This document shows positions 34,048 to 42,139 of a stretch of DNA of 64,000 nt, in pieces. The DNA is taken from assembly GCF_033947565.1 (NCBI RefSeq), contig NZ_JARPVX010000015.1:7862-71861 (forward strand), given 5' to 3'. The first letter of the stretch is position 1. Each line of letters starts with the position of its first letter. The stretch comes from Lichenihabitans sp033947565. GTDB lineage: Bacteria > Pseudomonadota > Alphaproteobacteria > Rhizobiales > Beijerinckiaceae. A program made the translations under genes and the position numbers. Below the pieces are notes generated by a model that was given only the letters and a program-made list of their open reading frames with translations, had not been told where the DNA came from and made no database searches.

Positions 34048-34318
34048 GATGGTCGGCGCGGCGGGATGTCACGAACAGCTCCTATGCCACGTCGGCTACG
34101 CCATTGACAGGCTCGCGTCGAGCTTTGGTGAACGGATCCGCACTTCAGTGCGTGTGGTGTGGGGGTTCTTCCTTTGTGGGTCTGTTACCGGGGATCCCGG
34201 TGGGCTTCGCGGGGATCCTGCGGGCCGTGTGGGCGGTTAACGCGGGCTGGCGCCCGTGACGGGCATTCGAGGCGTTCCGCGGCCGGTTCCGCAACCGGCC
34301 TCATGCTATCCCACGCCG
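34048..34318. promoter_or_regulatory. Candidate oriT / divergent control region
   Basis: The 271-base space separates the relaxase operon (minus) from the ParA-like operon (plus). It contains CCGGG-GAT-CCCGG at 34188-34200, two direct copies of GGGGATCC at 34190-34197 and 34211-34218 (21 bases apart), CGGGC-TGGC-GCCCG near 34242-34255, and an 8-bp stem at 34281-34300. Inverted repeats beside a relaxase and a ribbon-helix-helix gene are what an origin of transfer or operator region would show. No nic sequence is identified. Confidence 0.45.
34281..34300. repeat. Perfect inverted repeat GGCCGGTT-CCGC-AACCGGCC
   Basis: Eight-base perfect arms with a 4-base loop, ending 18 bases before the start at 34319. 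It could be an operator for the downstream operon or an oriT hairpin. Confidence 0.6.
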
Positions 34319-34813
34319 ATGCCGAGCCTCGACCGCAAGCGCTTCCGCCAGGACCTCAAGGCAGCCCGATCGCGCCGTCAGGCAGGCGCGTCCGTGCGGG
34401 CGAATGCGACCGGCGCCATGGCGCTGGTGCGCGAGAACCTCGTCCTGTTCGATAGCATGCGGAGGGAGGACCCGGGCCTGACCTGGGCCGACATCGCGAC
34501 CTCGCTCGGGCAGCAGGGTGTCGTCATGCGCGATGGGCAGCCGATCACGGCGAAGCGCCTTTGCGCGCTGATCTCCACCATTCGCAAGGAGCAGCAGGAG
34601 CAAGACGAGCGGGCCGAGGCGCGGACACGCCGTGCCGATGTCGCATTCGAACGGGCGCCCGCCGATGATCCGGCGCCAGCACCGACGAGGCTGGCGCTGG
34701 CTCCAGAACTGAACAAGACGGCCCCTGTGGCCGCACCCGACCTGCCTACGGAAGAAACTATCCGGACCGGGCGCTACGCCCAGCACGACAAGCTGTTCAA
34801 GCGGAAAGACTGA
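34319..34813 (+). CDS. Conjugation-linked hypothetical protein
   Basis: A 164-residue basic protein. Residues 1-90 are helical with a possible helix-turn-helix (LTWADIATSLGQQGVVMRDGQPITAKRLCALIS), reminiscent of small proteins preceding ParA-like genes in mobilizable elements. The C-terminal half is low complexity, acidic/Pro-rich. ATG 34319 is preferred because the stretch from 34256 crosses the inverted repeat at 34281-34300. The ParA-like gene starts 5 bases after its stop. It may be a DNA-binding regulator of this operon. Confidence 0.6.
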   Translation: MPSLDRKRFRQDLKAARSRRQAGASVRANATGAMALVRENLVLFDSMRREDPGLTWADIATSLGQQGVVMRDGQPITAKRLCALISTIRKEQQEQDERAEARTRRADVAFERAPADDPAPAPTRLALAPELNKTAPVAAPDLPTEETIRTGRYAQHDKLFKRKD

Positions 34814-34818
34814 TCTCC

Positions 34819-35559
34819 ATGGCACGCATCCTCTTCGTTGCCCAGGATAAGGGCGGCTCAGGCAAGTCGACGGCGGTGCGCGCGCTCGCCGAAGCGGTGC
34901 CCGGCATTGCCATCGTCGAGATCGACAGCACCCATCGGCTGATCGAGTTCGATGCCGGTCGTGGCAAGGCACCCCGCCAGGTCCAGTTCTTCCCCATGCG
35001 GGCCAGCCGGGTCGCCATCGAGGCTTCGGGTGGCGCGGCCGCGCGGGCCGAATTTGACCCGGTGATCGAGGCCATCGCCAAGGCCTCTGGTCCGACGGTG
35101 GTCGACATCGGCGCCAACACCTCGGCAAGCTTGTTAGAGCTTGTTAGCGATCTCGCGGCCGACCTGAAGGGCGACGGCCATATCCTTGGCGTCCAGGTGG
35201 TGGTGACGAGCGAGCCCGGCGCAGTGGCTGAGGTGCCGCGGCTTCTCGGTCTCGCTAAACCGTGGGCCGACGCCTTGTTCCTACTCGAAAACCAGAAAGC
35301 CGGTGCCCTCGATGCTCGCCAGTTCGCTGCGCTGGGCGAGGGAACGACGGTCAGTCGCTTCCGGGCGCAAGCCATGGAGGCTAAAGCGACGGAGATCCTG
35401 CAAGGGCGCGGGCTGCACGACATCCCGGATCTCGACTATGGCGCCCTGAAGACCGAGTTCGGCTTGGCGCTGGCGTCGCGCATCCGCGCCGATCTCCTGC
35501 GCTTCCGGATGGAAGCCATGGAAGCGGTGCGTGACGCCGCGACCTGGCTCGTGTCATGA
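34819..35559 (+). CDS. ParA/MinD-like ATPase of mobilization operon
   Basis: A 246-residue P-loop protein with a deviant Walker A (Lys-Gly-Gly-Ser-Gly-Lys-Ser-Thr, residues 12-19), 'VEIDSTHRL' and 'TVVDIGANTS' (Walker B-like). These are features of ParA-type ATPases found in conjugation and partition modules (TraL/VirC1/MobD-like). No ParB gene is adjacent. Its ATGA overlap (35556-35559) with the following membrane protein gene and the position between relaxase and coupling-protein genes suggest it helps position the relaxosome at the transfer machinery rather than segregating a plasmid. Confidence 0.75.
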   Translation: MARILFVAQDKGGSGKSTAVRALAEAVPGIAIVEIDSTHRLIEFDAGRGKAPRQVQFFPMRASRVAIEASGGAAARAEFDPVIEAIAKASGPTVVDIGANTSASLLELVSDLAADLKGDGHILGVQVVVTSEPGAVAEVPRLLGLAKPWADALFLLENQKAGALDARQFAALGEGTTVSRFRAQAMEAKATEILQGRGLHDIPDLDYGALKTEFGLALASRIRADLLRFRMEAMEAVRDAATWLVS

Positions 35560-36224
35560 AGCGCCCTGGCCCACCCCGTAGCCCGGGCGCTGCGGGGCCA
35601 CCACCGGGTGACCCCGACGCGCAGATCGTGGAGGCGCGGAACGCCCTGACGAGGGCTGCAGCCGAGGTGGAGCGGATCAGCCGGGACCGGCTCACCCACC
35701 TGCTCGAGCAAGATGTGCGGCAGCGCTTCCGTCATTTCGACGATCCCGACCTTGTGCCCAGCGACCGTGTCCGCCTCCGCGCGTCCGTCCTCGACACGGC
35801 GCGCGCGCGTGGCAGCCGCTGGGCTTCGGTGGTGAGCGGCGCGGAGGATGTCGCAAGCCGCTTCGTTCGACACCCGAAAACGATCGCGGCCGTGCTGGCG
35901 GTTTGTTTCGGCGTACCCACGGCGCTGCATGTTATGACAAGGCACGATGCCGATCGTGCGACCGTGATCCGCATGACCCGCGTCACGACACGCAACCCGG
36001 ATGGCTCGACCACCATGGTCCCGCTTGCTCCGGGTGCTCGTCTTGTCATGAGCGGGGAGGGGCCGACGCTGCAGGCGCGCGTCTGGAACACCGGCGTTGG
36101 TTACAAGATCTACGATGTCGATGCCCGCGATGTCGCCAGAGACCACCATTCGCCCTGGCAGGCCGTCACGGCCTTCGCGGCCGCGGTCCACGCCGGATGG
36201 GCCCGACCGGCCGCACGCTCGTAA
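35556..36224 (+). CDS. Mobilization-linked membrane protein
   Basis: A 222-residue protein with a Pro-rich start, a helical cytoplasmic part (about 20-105), one membrane segment (about 108-126, TIAAVLAVCFGVPTALHVM), and a C-terminal part with a 'YKIYDVDARDVARDHHSPWQAVT' segment. No named family. It is coupled to the ParA-like gene by a 4-base overlap. Its last 59 bases overlap, on the opposite strand, the 3' end of the coupling-protein gene. It may be an inner-membrane partner of the ATPase. Confidence 0.6.
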   Translation: MKRPGPPRSPGAAGPPPGDPDAQIVEARNALTRAAAEVERISRDRLTHLLEQDVRQRFRHFDDPDLVPSDRVRLRASVLDTARARGSRWASVVSGAEDVASRFVRHPKTIAAVLAVCFGVPTALHVMTRHDADRATVIRMTRVTTRNPDGSTTMVPLAPGARLVMSGEGPTLQARVWNTGVGYKIYDVDARDVARDHHSPWQAVTAFAAAVHAGWARPAARS

Positions 36225-37872
36225 GATCCAGCAGGCGGCGCAACCGCCTGTCCCGATGCGCGAGGCGACGCCGGCATAGGATCGGGAAGGGCGTCAGGCG
36301 GGTGTTGTTGATGAACAGGACGGTGTTGCGCTGCAGGAGCTGCGGCAGATCGCTCGCGGGAACGAGACGCTGTTCCACGGGCTCGTCGGGTTCGCCCTTC
36401 TTGCCCGGTCGCACTGCGGTCCAGGTACCGAGGGCGCGGGACCAGTGCTCCCGCTCATCGGGTGAGGCCATCGACAGGTTGAACAGGGTCACGACTTCTG
36501 CGGTGTCCATCAGCACCTGGGCGCCATGCTCGCCATAGTGCTCAGCCATCTGGGCCCGGGTTTGCCAGATTGTCCAAAGCGAGCAGCCATAGCCGGGAAG
36601 TTCGCCGACCCCACGCAAGATAGCGTCGTAGCGGCCGAGCACCGCGGCCTCGTCGATGAACACCACGACGCGCTCGACCGGTTTGTTGCGCCGGATCGTC
36701 TCGAATAAATCGCCCAGCACCCATCGCAGATAGGGAGCGAGAGTATCTCGGCGTTGGTCGGCGGGCGTAACGATGAAGAGATCGGCCGTGCCGGCGCAAA
36801 TGTCGGCCAGACGGACCGTCGAACCTGCGACGGAGCGTTGGGCCTTTGGGTCGAGCGCCCAGGCGAAAGCAAGCTGCACGGTGCTGAGGATCGGATCGCG
36901 GGTCTTTGCATCGGCCTCGAGCAGCTTGCGCACAGCCTCGGCTACGGCATCGGTGCGGCCTCTCAGTGCGTGCTGCAGCGCATCCGTGTTACGCGTCAAT
37001 GCCGCCGCGGTCGCGGCATTCGGTGTGGGGCTGAGAATGGCGGCCTGCATTGTTGCGACGATCACGGTTGCGGCTGTGGTCTGGAAATACTGCTCGGACG
37101 GGCTTGCGTTGCCAGCGGGTGGCAGCAGCATGCTAGCGATGCCCTGCAGGCGAGACACGTCATCGGCATCGATGGCCTCGAGCGGGTTCCACTGGTCGGC
37201 GCCGCCGATCAGGGCATAGGGATCGAGGCAGTGCACCGTCCGACCGAGCGCCGCCCGGCGCCGCCCTGCGGCCCGATAGGCGTCGCCCTTCGGGTCGATG
37301 ACCACCGCGGTTCCATGCCAGGCGTCGACATTCGGATCGAGGAGATTTGGCAGGATGAAGGCGGCCGTCTTGCCGGTTCGCGGCGGGGCGATGGTGAGCA
37401 GGTTGCCCTCAACCGGCACGCGGAGGTTTTGGCGCGTCAACGGATCCCTACCGAGTTCCAGACCGTGGCGCAGCTTGGCGCGCTCCGATGTTGTGGCCCA
37501 GCGTGCCCGGCCGAAGCGGCCGGAGTGGTGGCGCTGGATGCCGCGGCTACAGGTGGCGAACATAAAAGCGACGAGACAGACGACGGTGCCGAAGATCACG
37601 GTCAGCTCTGTGCTACCACCGCCGCCGAAAATTGGTGAAACGCTCTCATACATGGCGATGTAGGTGGCGATGATGAGGTCGGCGCGGCCCGTATGCCATG
37701 CCTGTGCCCAGGCGTCGGGCGGCATGGCTTGCGCGATCTGGCGGCCGTCAAGGTCCAGAAGGCGCGGCCAGCCATCAGGGTTCAGGCCGTGTACCAGCAC
37801 GAAAGCGATCGGATAGCCGAACACGACGGCTGCGACCAAGGTCACAACCGTCAGGAGCATGCGCACGAACAT
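36166..37872 (-). CDS. Type IV coupling protein (TraG/VirD4)
   Basis: A 568-residue membrane ATPase that would link the relaxosome to a type IV secretion channel. The start at 37872 places the first membrane segment at the N-terminus (MLLTVVTLVAAVVFGYPIAFVL region), with a second near residue 95. Walker A is Pro-Pro-Arg-Thr-Gly-Lys-Thr (163-169), then 'VVIDPKGDAYR', Walker B 'VVVFIDEAAVLGR' and 'LWTIWQTRAQM'. No mating-pair genes are present in the window, so transfer would depend on a co-resident T4SS. The C-terminus overlaps the convergent gene by 59 bases. Confidence 0.9.
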   Translation of the reverse strand: MFVRMLLTVVTLVAAVVFGYPIAFVLVHGLNPDGWPRLLDLDGRQIAQAMPPDAWAQAWHTGRADLIIATYIAMYESVSPIFGGGGSTELTVIFGTVVCLVAFMFATCSRGIQRHHSGRFGRARWATTSERAKLRHGLELGRDPLTRQNLRVPVEGNLLTIAPPRTGKTAAFILPNLLDPNVDAWHGTAVVIDPKGDAYRAAGRRRAALGRTVHCLDPYALIGGADQWNPLEAIDADDVSRLQGIASMLLPPAGNASPSEQYFQTTAATVIVATMQAAILSPTPNAATAAALTRNTDALQHALRGRTDAVAEAVRKLLEADAKTRDPILSTVQLAFAWALDPKAQRSVAGSTVRLADICAGTADLFIVTPADQRRDTLAPYLRWVLGDLFETIRRNKPVERVVVFIDEAAVLGRYDAILRGVGELPGYGCSLWTIWQTRAQMAEHYGEHGAQVLMDTAEVVTLFNLSMASPDEREHWSRALGTWTAVRPGKKGEPDEPVEQRLVPASDLPQLLQRNTVLFINNTRLTPFPILCRRRLAHRDRRLRRLLDLTSVRPVGPIRRGPRPRRP

Positions 37873-38031
37873 GGATAACGCTCTGTAACAATAGACCGAG
37901 GACCTCAGCAACGCCTTGCCGATGGTTTACCGTCACGAATGACTCGCCCAACGTCTCATCATGTTCCATCTATTGAGCTAAGACCGATGTATTAGATGTA
38001 TATTTTATAAACATCACGAGACCATTTTAGT

Positions 38032-38901
38032 TTAGGAAAATACTTTCGCATAAAACATTCTGATTACATTAGATCTACGTATATTTACGGACTCTCTAAA
38101 GAATTCTACGATTTCAGGTCCGAGTGCATCATACTCGGCCTTCTGCTCAGCCGGCAGTGTCGACTCGAAATGACCAATGATGTGATCGAGACCCCAGGGT
38201 CGCTCATCAACCCCATCGAGAATGTGTGCCAGACTAGCTTCGCCGACGAGCTCTACGAAGATTCTGATTTCATTCGCAACGAGCCTTTCTAAATTCCTTT
38301 CTGCAAAGACGCGAGTGCGCAGGAGTTGCGGGTCAATCGACGGTGCGTGCTGATAGTGCAGGTATTCGAAAACGGCGTGAACCGCGAGACGCGGAAAAGA
38401 TCCGACCTCGACATGCACAGTGAGGTCAGGGATCTGCTCGCGGGCCAGAATAGGGCGGTAGTGGGGTATCACTTGTAATTCTGATGGCGTGTAGGGACGT
38501 GGCAAGCGGCGGATCCATCTTTCCGCTTGTAGCTCGACAAGATCCCGCTCCGCTGCTGCAATGTCCTCTTGCGTGGCAGCGGGATTGCGAAATGCGAGAA
38601 GCCACGCACAGACAAGCGTCGTTGGCATGCCGTGATCGCGACAATACGCAAAAAACCGATGAACCATTGCTTCGTCGGCTTCGATTTGGGCACAGTCGGT
38701 AAAAATCCGGTGAAATATTCCCAACTCGCGAATGGCCGAGTCGATGAACTGATCGATCGGTTCTTCGTCGGGGAACCGGTCGAGATCGCCCATCAGGCCG
38801 ATGTCGGCTTGATGATCGGCATGGAGGAGCTCTCCGAGTCGATCGTAGATCTCGGCTAATTCTACAAATTTGGCGTAGGGGCGCAAATAGATCTGTTGCA
38901 T
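38032..38901 (-). CDS. Hypothetical protein of the island
   Basis: A 289-residue, soluble, mainly helical, acidic protein. No motif or family recognised. The gene and its downstream flank (37980-38120) are visibly more AT-rich than the surrounding DNA, indicating separate acquisition. It stands alone on the minus strand between the coupling-protein gene and a LuxR regulator. It could be cargo of the mobilizable element, and a role cannot be assigned. Confidence 0.6.
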   Translation of the reverse strand: MQQIYLRPYAKFVELAEIYDRLGELLHADHQADIGLMGDLDRFPDEEPIDQFIDSAIRELGIFHRIFTDCAQIEADEAMVHRFFAYCRDHGMPTTLVCAWLLAFRNPAATQEDIAAAERDLVELQAERWIRRLPRPYTPSELQVIPHYRPILAREQIPDLTVHVEVGSFPRLAVHAVFEYLHYQHAPSIDPQLLRTRVFAERNLERLVANEIRIFVELVGEASLAHILDGVDERPWGLDHIIGHFESTLPAEQKAEYDALGPEIVEFFRESVNIRRSNVIRMFYAKVFS

Positions 38902-39087
38902 GACCGCTCCGTCGTCGGCCTCGCTTCCACGCCGTGGCGTTGAAAGGTGGGCTTAACAAAGGCGACCATGCGCGATGCCGCCTCGTTTGGTCCTACCCCA
39001 AACGTGGTAGGCCAGAGTCGTAACATGCGTCGACATGAACAAGACGCTGGCGCAAGACGAACCTCGGTCGTCTTTCGTCTAGGCCGC

Positions 39088-40170
39088 TCAGCTCAACCGC
39101 CGCAACAGGGCGGCGAGTTCCGCTTGACTGTGCACACCCAGCTTGCCCGTCGCTGAACGTAGGTGGACCCGCGCCGTCGCCTCACTCATGCCGAGCGCCT
39201 TCGCGATCTCGCGGGGCCGCTGCCCTTGTCCGATGAGCCGCACGACATCCGACTCACGGCCGGTCAGGTGGGCCGCCTCGCGCAGCAGGTCGAGCGCCTG
39301 CGTGTCCGGCATCGCAGGGCGGTCGACCGCAATGAAGGCAACCAGCACCGACACGGCCCGGAACACGTCGCGCGCGTGTCCCTGGATCGGCACCATCAAC
39401 GCCATGACGCGGCCATCGCCCGAGAAGCGCGTCAGGGTGACGAGGGCCGGCCGGCCCGCCTCGCAGGCTTGCCTCAGCCCGCGGTCGAGCCGTGGCTGGT
39501 CGCCCGGACTGACCGAGGTGAGGCGGTGGCCGACGATATCGAACAGATCGCCTCTGGCGCTTTCGGCCGCTGTGTTGATGGCCATGATACGACCGCCAAT
39601 GTCGAGAGACACCACTGGCTCGCCTCGCTGCTCGAACGGCCCCGCCTGACGTTTGGCCTCACCCTGCAACCCACACCGCGCCGCCATGGTGGCGGCGCGC
39701 ATGTAGGGCAGCACCACCTGCAAGGCCTGGAGGTCGGCGGCTTCGAAGCGGCCCTGCGCTTCCGTTCGATAGATCATCGCTGTGACCGCCCCTGCATCGG
39801 TGTGGTCGAGAAAGGCCGAGACCTGATGAACGCAATGCCGGGAGCGCAGGAACTCCTGATAGAACGGATCGCGGCTGCGATGGGCGTGTTCCTGCGCCAT
39901 GTAGTCCGCCAGAAAGCCATCGGCAGGGGTCGGGGTGAGGGGACTGAGCCGCGACAACGGCGGTGCCTTGCCGGCCTGGAAGTCGGCGAAAGGCTGGCGC
40001 ACGCCGCCGCTTGGGAGGGCGAACATGTTGGGCGGCGTGGTGCGCGCCAAGCCGCCGCCAAGCACGTTCATCTCGGCCATGAGCGCCTCGAGCGCGGGAA
40101 ACCAGCGCCCTTCGGCGACGACGTCGATCAGCAGGGTGGTGGCTGCTTGGTGTAGGGCCGCGGGGTTCAT
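39088..40170 (-). CDS. LuxR-family regulator with PAS-like domain
   Basis: A 360-residue protein with a C-terminal LuxR helix-turn-helix (about 297-355: LTGRESDVVRLIGQGQRPREIAKALGMSEATARVHL). A sensor region of about 280 residues contains a PAS-like stretch (VVSLDIGGRIMAINTAAESARG, about 185-210). Start 40170 (MNPAAL) is preferred over 40215, whose extra residues lack homology. No receiver and no adjacent target gene, so its signal and regulon are unknown. It may be island cargo or a chromosomal remnant. Confidence 0.78.
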   Translation of the reverse strand: MNPAALHQAATTLLIDVVAEGRWFPALEALMAEMNVLGGGLARTTPPNMFALPSGGVRQPFADFQAGKAPPLSRLSPLTPTPADGFLADYMAQEHAHRSRDPFYQEFLRSRHCVHQVSAFLDHTDAGAVTAMIYRTEAQGRFEAADLQALQVVLPYMRAATMAARCGLQGEAKRQAGPFEQRGEPVVSLDIGGRIMAINTAAESARGDLFDIVGHRLTSVSPGDQPRLDRGLRQACEAGRPALVTLTRFSGDGRVMALMVPIQGHARDVFRAVSVLVAFIAVDRPAMPDTQALDLLREAAHLTGRESDVVRLIGQGQRPREIAKALGMSEATARVHLRSATGKLGVHSQAELAALLRRLS

Positions 40171-40776
40171 GATTGTGGGTCGCTGTCGTCTTGAAAAGGC
40201 GACGCGACGAAGCACGGCCGTGCTTAACGTCGGCTTGCGGGCGTGAGCGGGCGGTGCGCGATCTTGGGGCAGGAGCGGAGATCACCGAATGCATGTCGCC
40301 AGCGCTGTCGACCGCCTCCTGGCTCCCGAGTGAACACACCTTTGAAGGTGCGGTGCACGTTCACATAGGCCGCTGCCTTGCCCATTCGCGAAACCGCAAT
40401 CTGGAAGCTGACTCGAATTGCGCTGTCTTTTCGCGACGTCGAGGCACGGTCTCAGCCGGCCAGCAAATGCCAAACTAGGGCGAGCCCCCCGTTCTCGAGC
40501 TGGCTGGCCTCCTCGCATGCCTTTAAGGTTTGGGCCCGCGTTTCCGAACGTCGATCGTTCATGACGCGTTCGCAATCATGTCCGTGGCGGGAATGCGTGT
40601 GGCCCCACGATTTTTCGTGGCCACATTCCGGATGAACATGGGCCCGAAGGGCTGCCGATTGGCGGCAGCCGTAGTCCATCGCCGTGGACCACGGTTGACG
40701 TCCTCGCGAGCGGAGCGGGTCGTCACGATCCCGGCGTAGCGAGCCTCGCCGATCAGGCGATGTCCGACGTTTCGGT
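40171..40776. other. 606-base intergenic region with clustered hairpins
   Basis: No gene supported. It contains at least three strong inverted repeats between 40590 and 40694 (listed separately). It separates a divergently placed LuxR gene and the end of the exported/zinc-ribbon operon. Confidence 0.45.
40590..40694. repeat. Cluster of three inverted repeats
   Basis: (a) GTGGCC-CCACGA-TTT-TCGTGG-CCAC at 40599-40624 with outer GGAAT...ATTCC. (b) GGCTGCCG-ATTGG-CGGCAGCC at about 40650-40670. (c) CCGTGG-A-CCACGG at 40682-40694. A weaker TCGCC-GATCA-GGCGA follows near 40745. They could serve as a bidirectional terminator, an origin-type structure or a recombination site. Confidence 0.55.
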
Positions 40777-41295
40777 TCATTGGTTTGAAGCCCGCATCAC
40801 GCGCTCCAGGGTACCCCATTCGGTGCCCTTGCGACCGCCCGCGCATTCGGGCGATCCATGGCGGACGTAGCTGGTCCGGTCCCATGTGAACCGCAGTTCG
40901 CATCCCATCATCGCCGACACGTCAATCCGGGCGAACTGCGAACCGGTTTGACGCGAGATGCGGATCGGGCCGGGACCACCGAGGATGGATCGCCAGCGTC
41001 CATCCAGGTCCCGGACCAGCAGGTAGTCGTAAGTTCCCCACTGGCCGAGGCAGATCGGCTGTGTGAGAACGATGTGAACTCCCTTCACGCGGTCCGAAAG
41101 CGCCACCGGCGTCGCGGATACCGACACGGGTTCATTGCAGGAGCTGCGCACTTCGGCGATTTCCTTCGCCATGGACGACAGAGCGGCATCCACATCGCGG
41201 CCAGCAGCCGATGCCGGCACGGACACGACGGCCGCCGTGAGGATGGCGACGCCTAGCACCTTCGTCACGGGCAGTCCGAGCGTCAGCAAGGGCAT
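40777..41295 (-). CDS. Exported hypothetical protein
   Basis: A 172-residue protein. Start 41295 gives a signal peptide (residues 1-30, Val-Pro-Ala-Ser-Ala-Ala); the longer frame upstream is out of register with the real preceding gene. The mature part has conserved-looking cysteines (Ser-Cys-Asn, Ile-Cys-Leu, Gly-Cys-Glu, Glu-Cys-Ala), probably two disulfides. No family recognised. It is the last gene of a three-gene minus-strand unit, overlapping the zinc-ribbon gene by one base (TGATG). Confidence 0.6.
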   Translation of the reverse strand: MPLLTLGLPVTKVLGVAILTAAVVSVPASAAGRDVDAALSSMAKEIAEVRSSCNEPVSVSATPVALSDRVKGVHIVLTQPICLGQWGTYDYLLVRDLDGRWRSILGGPGPIRISRQTGSQFARIDVSAMMGCELRFTWDRTSYVRHGSPECAGGRKGTEWGTLERVMRASNQ

Positions 41296-41573
41296 CAGCG
41301 CACCCACAGCCACGTCCTGAACTGCCTCGACAGGGCGGCCGTACCCAGGCCAACCACGAAGAGGGTGACCATACCCATCTCGGGACTTCGGGTCTGCACG
41401 CCGACCAGGATCGCCGCGATCACACCGCATGGCAAGGCAGCCGCAAACAGGGCAAGCCCCAGAAGATTGACGCTCCCCGTCCAGGTCGCGCCGCAACCCT
41501 TGCACGTGATGAAGGCGGGATCGACGCCCGACCCGCAGAAAGGGCAGGTTCCGTCGTGTCTGCGTGTTGCCAT
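41295..41573 (-). CDS. Zinc-ribbon membrane protein
   Basis: A 92-residue protein with a zinc ribbon (Cys-Pro-Phe-Cys near residues 10-13 and Cys-x-x-Cys near 23-26) followed by two membrane segments (about 35-58 and 65-82). Start 41573 is chosen because homology to zinc-ribbon membrane proteins begins there. Middle gene of the operon 42022-40777. Such small proteins often act as membrane adaptors; no specific role known. Confidence 0.6.
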   Translation of the reverse strand: MATRRHDGTCPFCGSGVDPAFITCKGCGATWTGSVNLLGLALFAAALPCGVIAAILVGVQTRSPEMGMVTLFVVGLGTAALSRQFRTWLWVR

Positions 41574-41599
41574 GGTTTGTTCCCTGTGGGGCAAGAGGG

Positions 41600-42022
41600 T
41601 CAATCCGGCTTGCAGCGGCGGAAGGTGCCGCTCGGCGTGCCATTCATCAGGACGGTCAGCCCGCCGTAATGCAGTCGCGCCATCACGGTGGTCGGCGTGC
41701 GCGCGGACCCGTCCGAACAGGAGCCGTGCCACGTCACGACGTCGCCTCGCCGCGCAACGTCAGTGAAGGTGCAGCGCTCCTCATCGGCGGTGAGCGCCAT
41801 GGGCTCGATGGAAATCATGCCCTCCGCTGGGGTGCAGGCGGCCGGATCGGGCGCCCAGGTGCCGACGATGGTCTGGGCGGCGGGAGCCGTGACGCTGACG
41901 GCGAGGAGGATCGCGGTTATGCCGGCGCATGCCGCCAGCGAGGCCAGCGACGTGCGGGAAAGGGTCGGCTTCGGTTCGGCATTCAGTGATGGCAGGGCGG
42001 CTTCGGTCGAGGAGGGAGGCAT
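41600..42022 (-). CDS. Membrane-anchored or exported hypothetical protein
   Basis: A 140-residue protein with a short cytoplasmic stretch, a hydrophobic segment (about 28-48, ending Ala-Pro-Ala-Ala-Gln), and a small periplasmic domain opening Ile-Val-Gly-Thr-Trp-Ala-Pro. It has cysteines at Ala-Ala-Cys, Arg-Cys-Thr, Ser-Cys-Ser and Arg-Cys-Lys. 'GTW' openings are typical of lipocalin-like or small beta-barrel domains. First gene of the unit controlled divergently from the XRE gene. Function unknown. Confidence 0.6.
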   Translation of the reverse strand: MPPSSTEAALPSLNAEPKPTLSRTSLASLAACAGITAILLAVSVTAPAAQTIVGTWAPDPAACTPAEGMISIEPMALTADEERCTFTDVARRGDVVTWHGSCSDGSARTPTTVMARLHYGGLTVLMNGTPSGTFRRCKPD

Positions 42023-42087
42023 GGCACATCCGTCGCGGTTGGCTTGGCGGGTCGGCTTGCACGGGATCATGACGGCAAGGATCCAAA

Positions 42088-42105
42088 TATCACTTAACGT
42101 GGATA
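42088..42105. promoter_or_regulatory. Imperfect palindrome, candidate XRE operator
   Basis: TATCAC-TTAAC-GTGGATA lies midway between the divergent exported-protein operon and the XRE regulator gene, in an AT-rich patch that probably includes the promoters. It is the best candidate for the regulator's binding site. Confidence 0.4.
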
Positions 42106-42139
42106 GAGTAAGTCGACCGGACGTCGTCCATCGTCATCG

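Noticed and set aside
34819..35559. Plasmid partition (ParA) function for the P-loop ATPase
   Set aside because: No parB gene or parS-like iterons nearby and coupled to a mobilization membrane protein; a transfer role fits better.
40559..40903. 114-codon minus-strand frame in the hairpin region
   Set aside because: Arg/Gly-rich, spans inverted repeats and overlaps the end of the exported-protein gene; no family resemblance.
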